Below are positions 1 through 7,320 of a DNA stretch of 8,428 nt, one piece after another; positions within the stretch are counted from its first letter, which is position 1; every line of letters begins with the position of its first letter. Under the pieces are notes generated by a model. The model ran no database searches and was not told where the DNA came from. It was given only the letters and a program-made list of their open reading frames with translations. The stretch comes from Actinomycetota bacterium (GTDB lineage Bacteria > Actinomycetota > Humimicrobiia > Humimicrobiales > Humimicrobiaceae). Location: NCBI GenBank assembly GCA_003155275.1, contig PMCC01000054.1, positions 13,015 to 21,442 of the forward strand, written 5' to 3'. The position numbers were made by a program, and so were the translations under genes.

Positions 1-246
1 GCAATAGCAATGGACTACAGCCGTGTGAATCTTGACCTTGTAAAGAACGGAGAAATATATGCTGTTGTCGCTCAGCCTTTATTCCAGGAATTCGCAAAAT
101 GCGCTGAAATGCTGGACACTATTCTTCGTGGCGGAACCGTTCCGTTTGATAATATAATGCCTGCTCCACTTGTAACTAAAGACAAGGTTGCTGATTATAT
201 TGCAATAAATGATACAGTAGATAAAGGTATGGCAAACGTTAAATAG
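1..246 (+). CDS. Sugar ABC transporter substrate-binding protein, C-terminal fragment
   Basis: The window opens inside this gene, so only about 81 C-terminal residues are seen; frame 1 is open from base 1 and ends at TAG 244-246. The fragment resembles the second lobe end of periplasmic-binding-protein type 1 (RbsB-like, Peripla_BP_4) receptors: a stretch of the form NGEIYAVVAQPLFQEF, then a helix, then the LRGGTVP segment and a closing VTKDKVADYI segment, comparable to the 'vTkeNvd.y' tail common in these proteins. The family captures a sugar outside the membrane and delivers it to the permeases. The ATPase and two permeases directly downstream support this role. The ligand cannot be read from this fragment because most binding residues lie upstream. 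Confidence is good for family, low for substrate. Confidence 0.82.
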   Translation, partial: AIAMDYSRVNLDLVKNGEIYAVVAQPLFQEFAKCAEMLDTILRGGTVPFDNIMPAPLVTKDKVADYIAINDTVDKGMANVK

Positions 247-294
247 ATTATTGTTGATTTTAAAATAAACTTTAATCTGTAGAAATGAGTCTTA

Positions 295-322
295 GCAGCG
301 GGTTTTACTTAAAACCCGCTGC
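295..322 (+). promoter_or_regulatory. Perfect 12-bp hairpin between binding-protein and ATPase genes
   Basis: GCAGCGGGTTTT (295-306) is followed by a 4-nt loop and its exact reverse complement AAAACCCGCTGC (311-322). No T-tract follows, so it is not a classical intrinsic terminator. Hairpins at this place in ABC-importer operons are known to protect the 3' end of the binding-protein mRNA or to reduce downstream expression, giving more binding protein than ATPase and permease; that role is inferred here. The hairpin also argues against an ATPase start at the in-frame ATG at 285. Confidence 0.7.
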
Positions 323-347
323 GAAGACATATTCTGAGAGGAGAAAC

Positions 348-1865
348 ATGGTCATGGCGCATAATGTATTGGAGGCGCAAAACATAACAAAGGATTTTAT
401 AGCCGTGAGGGCATTAAATAATGTATCCATGAGTGTCAAAAGTGGCGAAATACTGGGACTTATCGGGGAAAACGGCGCAGGAAAATCCACAATACTTAAG
501 GTCATTAATGGAATATATGTTTCAGGTACTTATGAAGGGAAAATATTGGTAAATGGAGAAGAAGTTCATCTTCATTCCCCCCATGACGCACTGATTAAGG
601 GCATAGGTTTTGTACCGCAGGAAATCAACGTCATGGAAGACCTTACTGTTGCAGAAAATATATTTGTCGGTCATTTAACCGAATTAAAAAGCGCATTCTT
701 AAAACCGGGTGAAATTGAAAAAAGAGCGTCTGATTTTTTAAAACATGAAAAAATAAACCTTGATGTCAAAACACGGGTAAGGATGCTGAGCATCGGCCAA
801 AAACAATTATTGATGATTGCGAGGGCTCTCTCATGGGATCCGCATATACTGATACTTGATGAACCGACTACTGCTTTGGCCAAAGATGATGTTGACAATC
901 TTTTTAAGATAGTAAGGGAGTTTAAGGCAGGCGGCAGGAGCATAATTTTTGTTACGCATAAACTGGAAGAAATAATAGAAATTACAGACAGGGTTGTTAT
1001 ATTGCGTGATGGTGCAAATATAGCCACATATGAACGCAATCAGTATAATGAAAATAAAATTGTAACAGACATGGTTGGGCGTACTATCACAAGTATGTAC
1101 CCGGCAAGAAATGTACAGACCGGCGAAGAAGTACTTCGAGTTGAGAATTTAACGGTCGAACACCCCAAGATAAAAAATAAAAATCTGATAGAAAATGTCA
1201 GCTTCAGTTTGAAAAAGAACGAGGTTTTAGGACTTGTAGGCTTGGTAGGAGCCGGAAGGACTGAGACATTGAGCGCACTTTTTGGGGAATACCCTATAAA
1301 ATCAGGAAAGATATTCATAGAAGGCAAAGAGGTTAAAATAAAAAATAGCGGCGATGCCATAAAAAATGGCCTATGTCTTGTTACAGAGGACCGGAAGGCA
1401 AACGGGCTATTAATGCTTGCAAACATCAAACATAATATTGTCCTGACGAATTTAAAAAAGATCCTCAATGGTTTATTTATAAATAGCAAAAAGGAAAATA
1501 ATGTGGCCACCACATTTATGTCCAAATTAAGCATCAAAGCGCCTAGTTACGATACAATGGTGGCAACCTTATCCGGCGGCAACCAACAGAAAGTGGTAAT
1601 CTCCAAATCGCTCAACACTGATCCCAAGATATTATTGCTGGATGAGCCTACCAAAGGCATTGACGTAGGTTCTAAAAATGAGATTTATAACCTTATAAAT
1701 ATAATGGCAGGAAGTGGAATATCAATAATCATGGTATCCTCCGAGCTGCCTGAACTTTTAGCTATGTGCGACCGCTTCATAATACTTGCTCACAGAACAA
1801 CTGTGGGCGAGCTTTTAAAAAGCGAAGCGACGCAGGAAACTGTAATGGTTAAATGCTTTGCTTAA
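348..1865 (+). CDS. RbsA-like sugar ABC transporter ATP-binding protein (two ABC domains)
   Basis: A 505-residue cytoplasmic ATPase that powers the sugar importer, the usual length for RbsA/XylG/MglA-type proteins with two fused ABC domains. Domain 1: Walker A GENGAGKST (residues 40-48), Q-loop Q91, a degenerate signature LSIGQ (147-151), Walker B ending D171-E172, and H-loop H204. Domain 2: a degenerate Walker A GLVGAGRTE (298-306) without the usual lysine, signature LSGGNQQ (408-414), Walker B ending D432-E433, and a serine in place of the H-loop histidine. This asymmetry is typical of the family: one nucleotide site is canonical, the other altered. The start at 348 follows AGGAG at 339-343; the ATG at 354 is a close alternative with a wider spacer. 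An in-frame ATG at 285 would add 21 residues but lacks a good ribosome site and would put a 12-bp hairpin inside the coding region. The two permease genes follow. Confidence 0.95.
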   Translation: MVMAHNVLEAQNITKDFIAVRALNNVSMSVKSGEILGLIGENGAGKSTILKVINGIYVSGTYEGKILVNGEEVHLHSPHDALIKGIGFVPQEINVMEDLTVAENIFVGHLTELKSAFLKPGEIEKRASDFLKHEKINLDVKTRVRMLSIGQKQLLMIARALSWDPHILILDEPTTALAKDDVDNLFKIVREFKAGGRSIIFVTHKLEEIIEITDRVVILRDGANIATYERNQYNENKIVTDMVGRTITSMYPARNVQTGEEVLRVENLTVEHPKIKNKNLIENVSFSLKKNEVLGLVGLVGAGRTETLSALFGEYPIKSGKIFIEGKEVKIKNSGDAIKNGLCLVTEDRKANGLLMLANIKHNIVLTNLKKILNGLFINSKKENNVATTFMSKLSIKAPSYDTMVATLSGGNQQKVVISKSLNTDPKILLLDEPTKGIDVGSKNEIYNLINIMAGSGISIIMVSSELPELLAMCDRFIILAHRTTVGELLKSEATQETVMVKCFA

Positions 1866-1901
1866 TTTACACTTAAAGCAGGATCAAAGGAGGGATAAGC
1901 A

Positions 1902-2918
1902 TTGGCAGATTCAGAATTAAAAAATGTTAAAACAGAAAATGCCGTTTGGAGGATTATAAAGAGGATTTTTGATATACAGGAAGTAAACACAATACTGCCT
2001 GTTCTGGTTTTAATTATAATTGCCATTATCTTCAATCCGATGTTTCTTAACCCTGGCAATTTGGTTGTCATCGGTCAAAGGATGTCGATGTGGGGGCTTA
2101 TTGCCATCGGAGAGGGTCTCATAATCTTGACAGGCAATTTTGACATTTCCGTAGGTGCAATGGTTGCTTTTGATTGTGTTTTCTTTGCAGTTGCAGCGGC
2201 TAAATGGCACCTTCCTATGGCAGTTGCAATATTACTGGCAATTTTACTGCCTGTCACACTTTCTACCATTAGCGGGCTCATTGTTGTTAAATTAAAAATA
2301 AATTCATTTCTTGCTACTATCGCAATGCTGTTTATATGCAGAGGCATGTCTAAGATGATGACAAACGCGCGTCCGGTGCCTATTGCGCCGGCACAGGGCT
2401 CAGAATTATTTTTAAAATTCGGGCAGGCGACCCCTTTAAAATTGAGCTGGACTTTCTTTATATTTATAGCGCTTATTATAATTTCTCAGGTTGTTCTTAA
2501 GAAAACCGCTTATGGACGTAAGCTATATGCAACAGGTGACAACAATAACGTTGCAAGGCTTGCGGGCATAAGCCCGGATAATGTCAAGCTGTCAACATTT
2601 ATCATCAGCGGATTCCTGGTTGGCTTGGCAAGCATTCTGTTGATAGGAAAGGAAGCAGTAGCCAACGCGAACTTTGGTACGGGATGGGAGTTACAGGCTA
2701 TTGCAGCAGTTGCTATTGGGGGAATCAGCCTGATAGGCGGTGCCGGTTCAATGATAGGTGTATTAATCGGTGTAATCATGATGCAGATTATGGCCAATAT
2801 ACTGATACTTCTCCAGATAAACCTGAACATGCAGTCTGTTGTGCTTGGGGTAATTATGATTCTGGCTACTATTCTAGACCTCAAACGCCGTAACAGGATT
2901 CTTGGCAAAATAGACTAA
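1902..2918 (+). CDS. CUT2-type sugar ABC transporter permease (first of two)
   Basis: A 338-residue integral membrane protein of the BPD_transp_2 family (RbsC/XylH/LsrC type) forming half of the sugar channel. A soluble N-terminus of about 28 residues is followed by roughly eight to ten hydrophobic segments (first about 30-48, last about 310-326). Family landmarks are visible: GNFDISVGA (78-86, matching the usual G-x-D-[IL]-SVG), KINSFLATIAML (132-143), the cytoplasmic YGRKLYATGDNNNVARLAGI loop (204-223), and AIGGISLIGG (271-280). The start is TTG at 1902: AAAGGAGG lies at 1886-1893 with an 8-nt spacer, an in-frame TAA lies at 1896-1898 just upstream, and the next in-frame Met (residue 47) would remove the first membrane segment. 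It lies 36 nt after the ATPase gene. Its N-terminal region clearly resembles that of the next gene product (shared IF-x-x-QEV and DISVG), so the two are paralogues and probably form a heterodimer, as LsrC/LsrD or YtfT/YjfF do. Confidence 0.93.
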   Translation: MADSELKNVKTENAVWRIIKRIFDIQEVNTILPVLVLIIIAIIFNPMFLNPGNLVVIGQRMSMWGLIAIGEGLIILTGNFDISVGAMVAFDCVFFAVAAAKWHLPMAVAILLAILLPVTLSTISGLIVVKLKINSFLATIAMLFICRGMSKMMTNARPVPIAPAQGSELFLKFGQATPLKLSWTFFIFIALIIISQVVLKKTAYGRKLYATGDNNNVARLAGISPDNVKLSTFIISGFLVGLASILLIGKEAVANANFGTGWELQAIAAVAIGGISLIGGAGSMIGVLIGVIMMQIMANILILLQINLNMQSVVLGVIMILATILDLKRRNRILGKID

Positions 2919-2955
2919 AAACAGAATAATTATGATTAATTTTTAAGGAGAATAA

Positions 2956-4017
2956 ATGGCTTCTGAAAAGAATAATACTCAGATACAAAGTAAGGGCGGC
3001 TTAATTGTCTCAAAAATATTCGCAGTGCAGGAAGTTGGTATACTGATACCTCTGGTAGTTTTGGTTTTATTTTTCTATTTTTTTAACCATGGATTTTTGT
3101 CAGCGCCGAATATTTTTTCGATATTAAAGGTTATGGCTTTTTATGGGATCGTTGGTGTGGGAGAAACCTTGGTAATATTGGGCGGCGATATAGATATCTC
3201 AGTTGGTTCTGTTGCCGGTTTTGGCGCTGTGTTCAGCACGTTTTTGATGATGAAATTTAATTGCTTTGGACTCTTAAATACTCCTTATGAATGGATAGGC
3301 GTTATAGGGTTTATGATTATCACAATTGCTGTATGTTCACTGGTAGGTTTTTTGAATGCATTCTTGATAGTGGATATGAAAATGCCTGCTTTTATTGTCA
3401 CTATCGCAACATTATGGGCGGTACGCGGCGCCGTAATGGTTGTTACGAATGGTAACCCGATTTATCCGCTTCCAAAATTTTTTATGGATACAATTGGCAC
3501 TAACGCACAGATACCTATAGTCAAGGTGGGCACTGAAGTTTTAGGCATATCCCTTCCTTTTATTATATTCATCTTGCTGATTGTTATATTCGAAATATTG
3601 CTGCGCAGGTCAAAATTCGGCAGAAATATATACGCTACCGGAAGCAACAGGGAAGTTGCGAAACTTGCCGGTATCAACACTAGAAAAGTACGTTACATTA
3701 ATTTCATTATATTATCAATGCTTGCAGGTTTATCCGGCATGCTTGTTGCAGCTTTCACAAGACAGGGTTACCCGCCCATCGGAGATGGCTGGGAGATGAT
3801 GATTATTGCAGGATGCGCCATTGGCGGTATTGCTCTTGCGGGCGGATACGGCAGTTTGATCGGGACGCTTATCGGTGTATTTATTATGAATATTGTAAAC
3901 ACCGGGTTGGTTATGGTTGGCATCAACACATTCCTCCAGCAGACTGTACAGGGCATTATCATCCTGATTGCCGTTTATGCTGATATTGTAAGAAGGAACC
4001 GGAAAGTGCTTTCCTAA
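2956..4017 (+). CDS. CUT2-type sugar ABC transporter permease (second of two)
   Basis: A 353-residue membrane protein, paralogous to the preceding permease and likely the other half of the translocation pore. Landmarks: GGDIDISVGS (76-85), MKMPAFIVTIATLWAVRG (141-158), the FGRNIYATGSNREVAKLAGI loop (221-240) thought to lie near the ATPase interface, and AIGGIALAGGYGSLIG (288-303). It has a longer region between the second and third conserved blocks than its partner (near residues 100-118). The start is ATG at 2956, with AAGGAG at 2945-2950 and an in-frame TAA directly before the ATG, so the start is well fixed. It lies 37 nt after the first permease. Together with the single double-domain ATPase this completes a CUT2 importer with separate permeases. 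Substrate cannot be deduced from these motifs; ribose, xylose, galactofuranose, AI-2 and cyclitol importers share them. Confidence 0.93.
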   Translation: MASEKNNTQIQSKGGLIVSKIFAVQEVGILIPLVVLVLFFYFFNHGFLSAPNIFSILKVMAFYGIVGVGETLVILGGDIDISVGSVAGFGAVFSTFLMMKFNCFGLLNTPYEWIGVIGFMIITIAVCSLVGFLNAFLIVDMKMPAFIVTIATLWAVRGAVMVVTNGNPIYPLPKFFMDTIGTNAQIPIVKVGTEVLGISLPFIIFILLIVIFEILLRRSKFGRNIYATGSNREVAKLAGINTRKVRYINFIILSMLAGLSGMLVAAFTRQGYPPIGDGWEMMIIAGCAIGGIALAGGYGSLIGTLIGVFIMNIVNTGLVMVGINTFLQQTVQGIIILIAVYADIVRRNRKVLS

Positions 4018-4150
4018 AGTTCCACCTTCCTTATCAGAAGTGAAAGACTTTAAAATAGCTTTTTTAGCCAATTATTCAGTAAACTGATTTGGTGATTCCT
4101 GCCCTAAAATGACAAAAAACTGCAAAAAATAACAAAGAGGTAAAAATTTT

Positions 4151-4561
4151 ATGAAAGTATTTAATCTAAAGGACTTCCCGTTTGCGGAATTTGGTGAAAA
4201 TCCCACAAGGCTTATCAGGCTTTTAGTTTCTCCGCAGACTACTGGAGAGCAAAGGTGCAGCATCGTAATCGGCAGCGTACCTCCGGGAGGGATTTCTGAA
4301 GGACATGTACATCAGGAAAGTGACGAATACATCTATTTTGATATTGGGGGTAAATTTGTTATCAACAAAGAAGTGTTTGAGGTGAAAGAAAAGAGCCTGG
4401 CTTTTGCTCCTAAGGGGACCTTACATGAATGTATAAATATTACAAAAGACAAAGTTCTGACACTTGTATGTTTCTTCCTCCCGGCATTTGAGCCATATGG
4501 AAAATATCCCGAACTTATAGAAAGAACCAACGAGTTTATTAAAAAGAAGGAAGAGAAATAA
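4151..4561 (+). CDS. Single-domain cupin protein
   Basis: A 136-residue small beta-barrel protein with a complete cupin metal site. Motif 1 is G51-H52-V-H54-(x4)-E59 and reaches G66-G67; motif 2 is P87-K-G-(x2)-H92. The 3-His/1-Glu set normally binds Mn, Fe, Ni or Zn. PPGG (44-47) before motif 1 is also common in the fold. The C-terminus is highly charged and lysine-rich. Start ATG at 4151 has AGAGGT at 4136-4141. The gene sits 133 nt after the second permease and 68 nt before the first URO-D-like gene, within the same orientation and presumably the same transcript. In sugar operons such cupins can be isomerases, epimerases, lyases, or ligand-sensing proteins; nothing in the sequence selects among these. 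No DNA-binding domain is present, so it is not an AraC-type regulator. Confidence 0.85.
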   Translation: MKVFNLKDFPFAEFGENPTRLIRLLVSPQTTGEQRCSIVIGSVPPGGISEGHVHQESDEYIYFDIGGKFVINKEVFEVKEKSLAFAPKGTLHECINITKDKVLTLVCFFLPAFEPYGKYPELIERTNEFIKKKEEK

Positions 4562-4629
4562 TCTTTTTTGCCGATAGTCAAGATAAATAAATTAAGCATA
4601 AATGAATTGAAGGCAAAGGAACCAGATAT

Positions 4630-5781
4630 ATGATAACCTCATGGAGAGACTTTGATCTTTCAAAGCGAGTAAAAAATATAATCAAGGCATTTAACAGGGA
4701 AAAGATAATCTCACCTGAAGAATTCTGTATCATTGTCAACACCCCGTGTTACTTTGGATTCGGCAATAATAAAAGACCAAAGGAATACTGGGAAGACCCT
4801 GAAGTGATGGTTAAGTTCCAGGAAGACGCATTCATGTCTCATCTCTCACAGGTGGATGATGACACAATGCCTTATTTTATGCCATGGTTTGGCACGGGTG
4901 TACTGGCATCGGCTTTTGGCTGTCCGGTAAAAGAAGCCACCGGCGTGGGGGATGACCCGGGTGTTAGCGGATTTGTGGTTAAATCCTTATCTGATGCTGC
5001 AAAACTCAAAGCGCCGGACCCTTACAGGGATGGCCAGATGCCTAAAGTTTTGGAGTTTATAGATTATGCGAAGAAAAACAGCGACCTTCCAATAGGGCTT
5101 ACTGATATGAACAGTCCGCTGTCCACCCTGATGCAGGTCTGCGGGTATGAGAATGCATTTATCTGGATGTATGATGAGCCTTCAGCCATACATCACCTGA
5201 TGGCCGTGATAACAGAGGCATTTATTAACTGGGTGATGGTCCAGAAGCAGCATGCCGGCTATGACTTGGACGAAACAGGCGGGCTTCAGGGTATTGCTTC
5301 CCCAAAGGGTGTGGGGGTATGGGTCTCCGATGATGATCTTATCACTATGACGCCGGCGCTATACTCTGAATTTGTTGTGCCCTATTATGGCCGTATATTC
5401 AGGGAATTTGGTGGTGGACATGTGCATTATTGTGGAAATGGCAGCCAGCAGACAGAAAATCTGCTTAAAATAGACAATATTCGTGCTATCAATAACTCAC
5501 CCATGGGCAACAGCGAAGTTTTTGCGCAGTTGGTCAAAAAAGCAGGGTGCGGAAGGCTGACAATACAGATACAGGATGCTGCCCCATGGGAAATTGAGGC
5601 CTATTATCCTGCTCTTTTTGAAGCAGTCGATGATATACGGGGCTTAATGCTGGCAACTTTTATCGAAGATAATCTTGGGATGGACAATAAAGGCAATACT
5701 ATGACTGTAAATCGTGACGCAATTGCTGATGCAAAACGAGTCATAAAGACAGTGCGCGAATGTGTTGCCAGGAAACTTTAA
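4630..5781 (+). CDS. URO-D/MtaA superfamily protein, probable zinc methyltransferase-like enzyme (1)
   Basis: A 383-residue predicted cytosolic TIM-barrel protein of the uroporphyrinogen decarboxylase superfamily. The strongest block is the C-terminal half: WVSDDDLITMTP (231-242), then a helix with SEFVVPYYGRIFREFGG (246-262), then H264-V-H266-Y-C268-G-N-G. The H-x-C pair is a zinc-ligand motif of the methylcobamide:thiol methyltransferase branch (MtaA/MtbA), where zinc activates a thiol or other methyl acceptor; true HemE lacks it. The third zinc ligand of that branch, a cysteine near the C-terminus, is not obvious: the only later cysteines are C307 and C378. The N-terminus lacks the TPRER block that opens the second paralogue, so the two belong to different subfamilies. 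Start ATG at 4630 has AAAGGA at 4615-4620. Family call is good; methyl transfer is an inference, and a decarboxylase or other lyase role is possible. No haem genes are nearby. Confidence 0.83.
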   Translation: MITSWRDFDLSKRVKNIIKAFNREKIISPEEFCIIVNTPCYFGFGNNKRPKEYWEDPEVMVKFQEDAFMSHLSQVDDDTMPYFMPWFGTGVLASAFGCPVKEATGVGDDPGVSGFVVKSLSDAAKLKAPDPYRDGQMPKVLEFIDYAKKNSDLPIGLTDMNSPLSTLMQVCGYENAFIWMYDEPSAIHHLMAVITEAFINWVMVQKQHAGYDLDETGGLQGIASPKGVGVWVSDDDLITMTPALYSEFVVPYYGRIFREFGGGHVHYCGNGSQQTENLLKIDNIRAINNSPMGNSEVFAQLVKKAGCGRLTIQIQDAAPWEIEAYYPALFEAVDDIRGLMLATFIEDNLGMDNKGNTMTVNRDAIADAKRVIKTVRECVARKL

Positions 5782-5908
5782 AATAAAGTCTTTAAATACC
5801 TGCTATGTAATTATGTAAAAAAAGAACTTGAAAACAGGTAAGTGTTGGTTTTAAGTTTTGAGTTCAGAGGATTATACCGGGAAGGTTTTAAAATAAGAGG
5901 AGATAGGG

Positions 5909-5959
5909 ATGGGCAGAATAAAGGTTTTTAAGCGCTTTCAACAAAGTAGAAGCTTTTAG
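5909..5959 (+). CDS. Possible 16-residue leader peptide or gene remnant
   Basis: An ATG at 5909 preceded by AGGAG (5898-5902, 6-nt spacer) opens a 16-codon frame MGRIKVFKRFQQSRSF ending at TAG 5957-5959. It is the best ribosome site in the 226-nt gap (5782-6007), better than that of the URO-D-like gene 48 nt downstream. The peptide is basic (five K/R) and unrecognised. It could be a leader peptide coupling translation to the next gene, the stub of a decayed gene, or chance. No other frame continues it convincingly. The rest of the gap shows no tRNA, no clear terminator and no convincing sigma-A promoter. Confidence 0.28.
   Translation: MGRIKVFKRFQQSRSF
5927..5940. promoter_or_regulatory. cre-like / LacI-family operator candidate
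   Basis: TTTAAGCGCTTTCA matches the catabolite-response consensus TGWAARCGYTWWCA at 13 of 14 positions (position 2 is T, not G). Its core AAGCGCTT (5930-5937) is a perfect palindrome with central CG, the hallmark of CcpA and other LacI/GalR-family sites. It lies 68-81 nt before the second URO-D-like gene, in the largest intergenic gap of the window. If functional it could mediate glucose repression or roadblock control of the downstream half of the operon. The match was made by eye. Confidence 0.4.
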
Positions 5960-6007
5960 ATTTGCCCGAAATGTTTAATTCTGTAAAAAGAAAGAGGCAG
6001 ATTTTAA

Positions 6008-7246
6008 GTGACGCCCAGAGAAAGAATATTAAAAACATGCAACTTTGAAGAACCGGACAGAGTGGCAATTGATATTGGAGGTTCACAGGTTTCCGGGATC
6101 TGCATAGACCATTACTGCGAACTTTTAAAATACCTGGATATTAAAGAGCTGCCCAAAGTATATGAACAGTTTGAGATGCTTGCAAGGGTTGAGGAACCGA
6201 TAAGAAAACGCTTAAGAGGTGATGTTATTTCTCTCGAAAACCCTTCTATGCGCTGGGGGCTTCATAACAAAGACTGGAAAAAATGGAGCACATTTAAAGG
6301 CAACGAAGTGCTGATGCCGGAGGATTTTAATCCGGTAATCGATGAAAAAGGAGCTTTGGTACTCAAGGATAGTAAAGGAGCGCCCATAGCCAGGATGGCA
6401 AAAGACACACTTTATTTTGAATTTGCGTCCGGTACCGCAATGTCAAAAGAAATCAAAAAAATGGACCCTGGAAATTGGAAAGACAGTATAGCTCTTTATA
6501 CGGAAGAGGAATTAGGGCAAATCTCTGCAGAGGCAAAAAACTTTCACGACAATACCGGCTATGCAGTCTTTGGTGAATTTGGGCGGGGAGGACTGGGAAC
6601 AAACGGCCTTTTAGCCGGGCATACAATTACAGACTGGCTGTGCATACTGCTGACAGAACGTGCATATGCCCAAGAAATATTGCAGGCAACTGCGGAAAAA
6701 GCGCTTGAAAATCTCAAGCTGTATCTTGAAGCAGTTGGCAATAATATTGACATAATCCTTATATCCGGCACGGACTATGGCACCCAGCGAATCGAACTTT
6801 TTAATCCGGATATCTGGAGAGACTTATTTTTGCCCAGGTTTAAGATGATAAATGACTATGTCCATAAAAACAGTAAAATAAAGACATTTATTCATAGCTG
6901 CGGCAGCATTTATAACATCATTGAATATATTATATCTGCAGGATTTGACATATTAAATCCTGTCCAGATAACGGCAGGTAACATGGATACTGCAAGGTTA
7001 AAAGAAAAATTCGGCGGCAGGATAGTATTCTGGGGCGGCGGAGTGGACACACAGACTGTGCTGCCATTTGGGTCAGAAGATGAAGTAAGAGAACAGGTAA
7101 AGGAAAGAATTAAAATATTTGCCCCCGGAGGCGGATTCGTCTTCAACCCGACACACTGCATCCAATACGGTGTCCCGCCAAAAAACCTGCTGGCTGCAGC
7201 GGATGCGGCTTATGAATACGGCGCTTACCCAATCAGGCAAAAATAA
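6008..7246 (+). CDS. URO-D/MtaA superfamily protein, probable zinc methyltransferase-like enzyme (2)
   Basis: A 412-residue predicted cytosolic TIM-barrel protein. It opens with the TPRERILKT-x(5)-PDRV block common to 'uroporphyrinogen decarboxylase family' proteins of anaerobes. Further blocks: FGEFGRGG (188-195), SGTDYGTQRIELFNPDIW (253-270, equivalent to the usual 'DDLGTQ...SPE-W'), H296-S-C298-G299, FWGGGVDTQ (341-349), and FVFNPTHCIQYGVPPKN (377-393) with C384. H296, C298 and C384 form a plausible H-x-C...C zinc site as in MtaA/MtbA-type methyltransferases, so this paralogue, unlike the first, has the full ligand set. The start is GTG at 6008: an in-frame TAA lies directly before it (6005-6007), AGAGG lies at 5993-5997, and the next in-frame Met is residue 59, inside the conserved region. 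Substrate is unknown. Methyl transfer to or from a corrinoid protein is the leading inference from the family; decarboxylation or C-C lysis cannot be excluded. Confidence 0.87.
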   Translation: MTPRERILKTCNFEEPDRVAIDIGGSQVSGICIDHYCELLKYLDIKELPKVYEQFEMLARVEEPIRKRLRGDVISLENPSMRWGLHNKDWKKWSTFKGNEVLMPEDFNPVIDEKGALVLKDSKGAPIARMAKDTLYFEFASGTAMSKEIKKMDPGNWKDSIALYTEEELGQISAEAKNFHDNTGYAVFGEFGRGGLGTNGLLAGHTITDWLCILLTERAYAQEILQATAEKALENLKLYLEAVGNNIDIILISGTDYGTQRIELFNPDIWRDLFLPRFKMINDYVHKNSKIKTFIHSCGSIYNIIEYIISAGFDILNPVQITAGNMDTARLKEKFGGRIVFWGGGVDTQTVLPFGSEDEVREQVKERIKIFAPGGGFVFNPTHCIQYGVPPKNLLAAADAAYEYGAYPIRQK

Positions 7247-7320
7247 ATGGCATTATACGAAAAGATAAGAGCTTGGTTATAACAAAAAAACCAATTGACT
7301 AAACAGATGGAGGCTTTAAA

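Noticed and set aside
285..347. Upstream in-frame ATG at 285 extending the ATPase by 21 residues
   Set aside because: It lacks a good ribosome site, the extra residues do not fit the family N-terminus, and the stretch contains the 12-bp hairpin; ATG 348 has AGGAG just upstream.
671..1537. Long antisense open frames opposite the ATPase gene (and others opposite the permeases and enzymes)
   Set aside because: They mirror strongly conserved plus-strand genes, have no recognisable protein motifs and no matching ribosome sites.
4068..4092. Imperfect dyad CCAA-(x4)-TCAGT-AA-ACTGA-T-TTGG before the cupin gene
   Set aside because: Arms are short and interrupted asymmetrically; no adjacent promoter is convincing, so it is not claimed as an operator.
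5775..5789. 6-bp A/T-only inverted repeat (ACTTTA / TAAAGT) at the end of the first URO-D gene, considered as a terminator
   Set aside because: The stem is very weak, has no GC pairs beyond one, and no proper T-tract follows.
6699..6706. Second AAGCGCTT palindrome
   Set aside because: It lies within the second URO-D coding region, the flanks miss the cre consensus at four positions, and the bases are explained by Lys-Ala-Leu codons.
4630..7246. Haem-biosynthetic uroporphyrinogen decarboxylase (hemE) annotation
   Set aside because: Both proteins carry the H-x-C motif of the methyltransferase-like branch, are present as a divergent pair, and sit with sugar genes rather than haem genes.
7273..7294. 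TTGGTT...AACCAA inverted repeat before the transketolase gene
   Set aside because: Only 6 bp with a 10-nt A-rich loop and no T-tract; likely chance in A/T-rich spacer.
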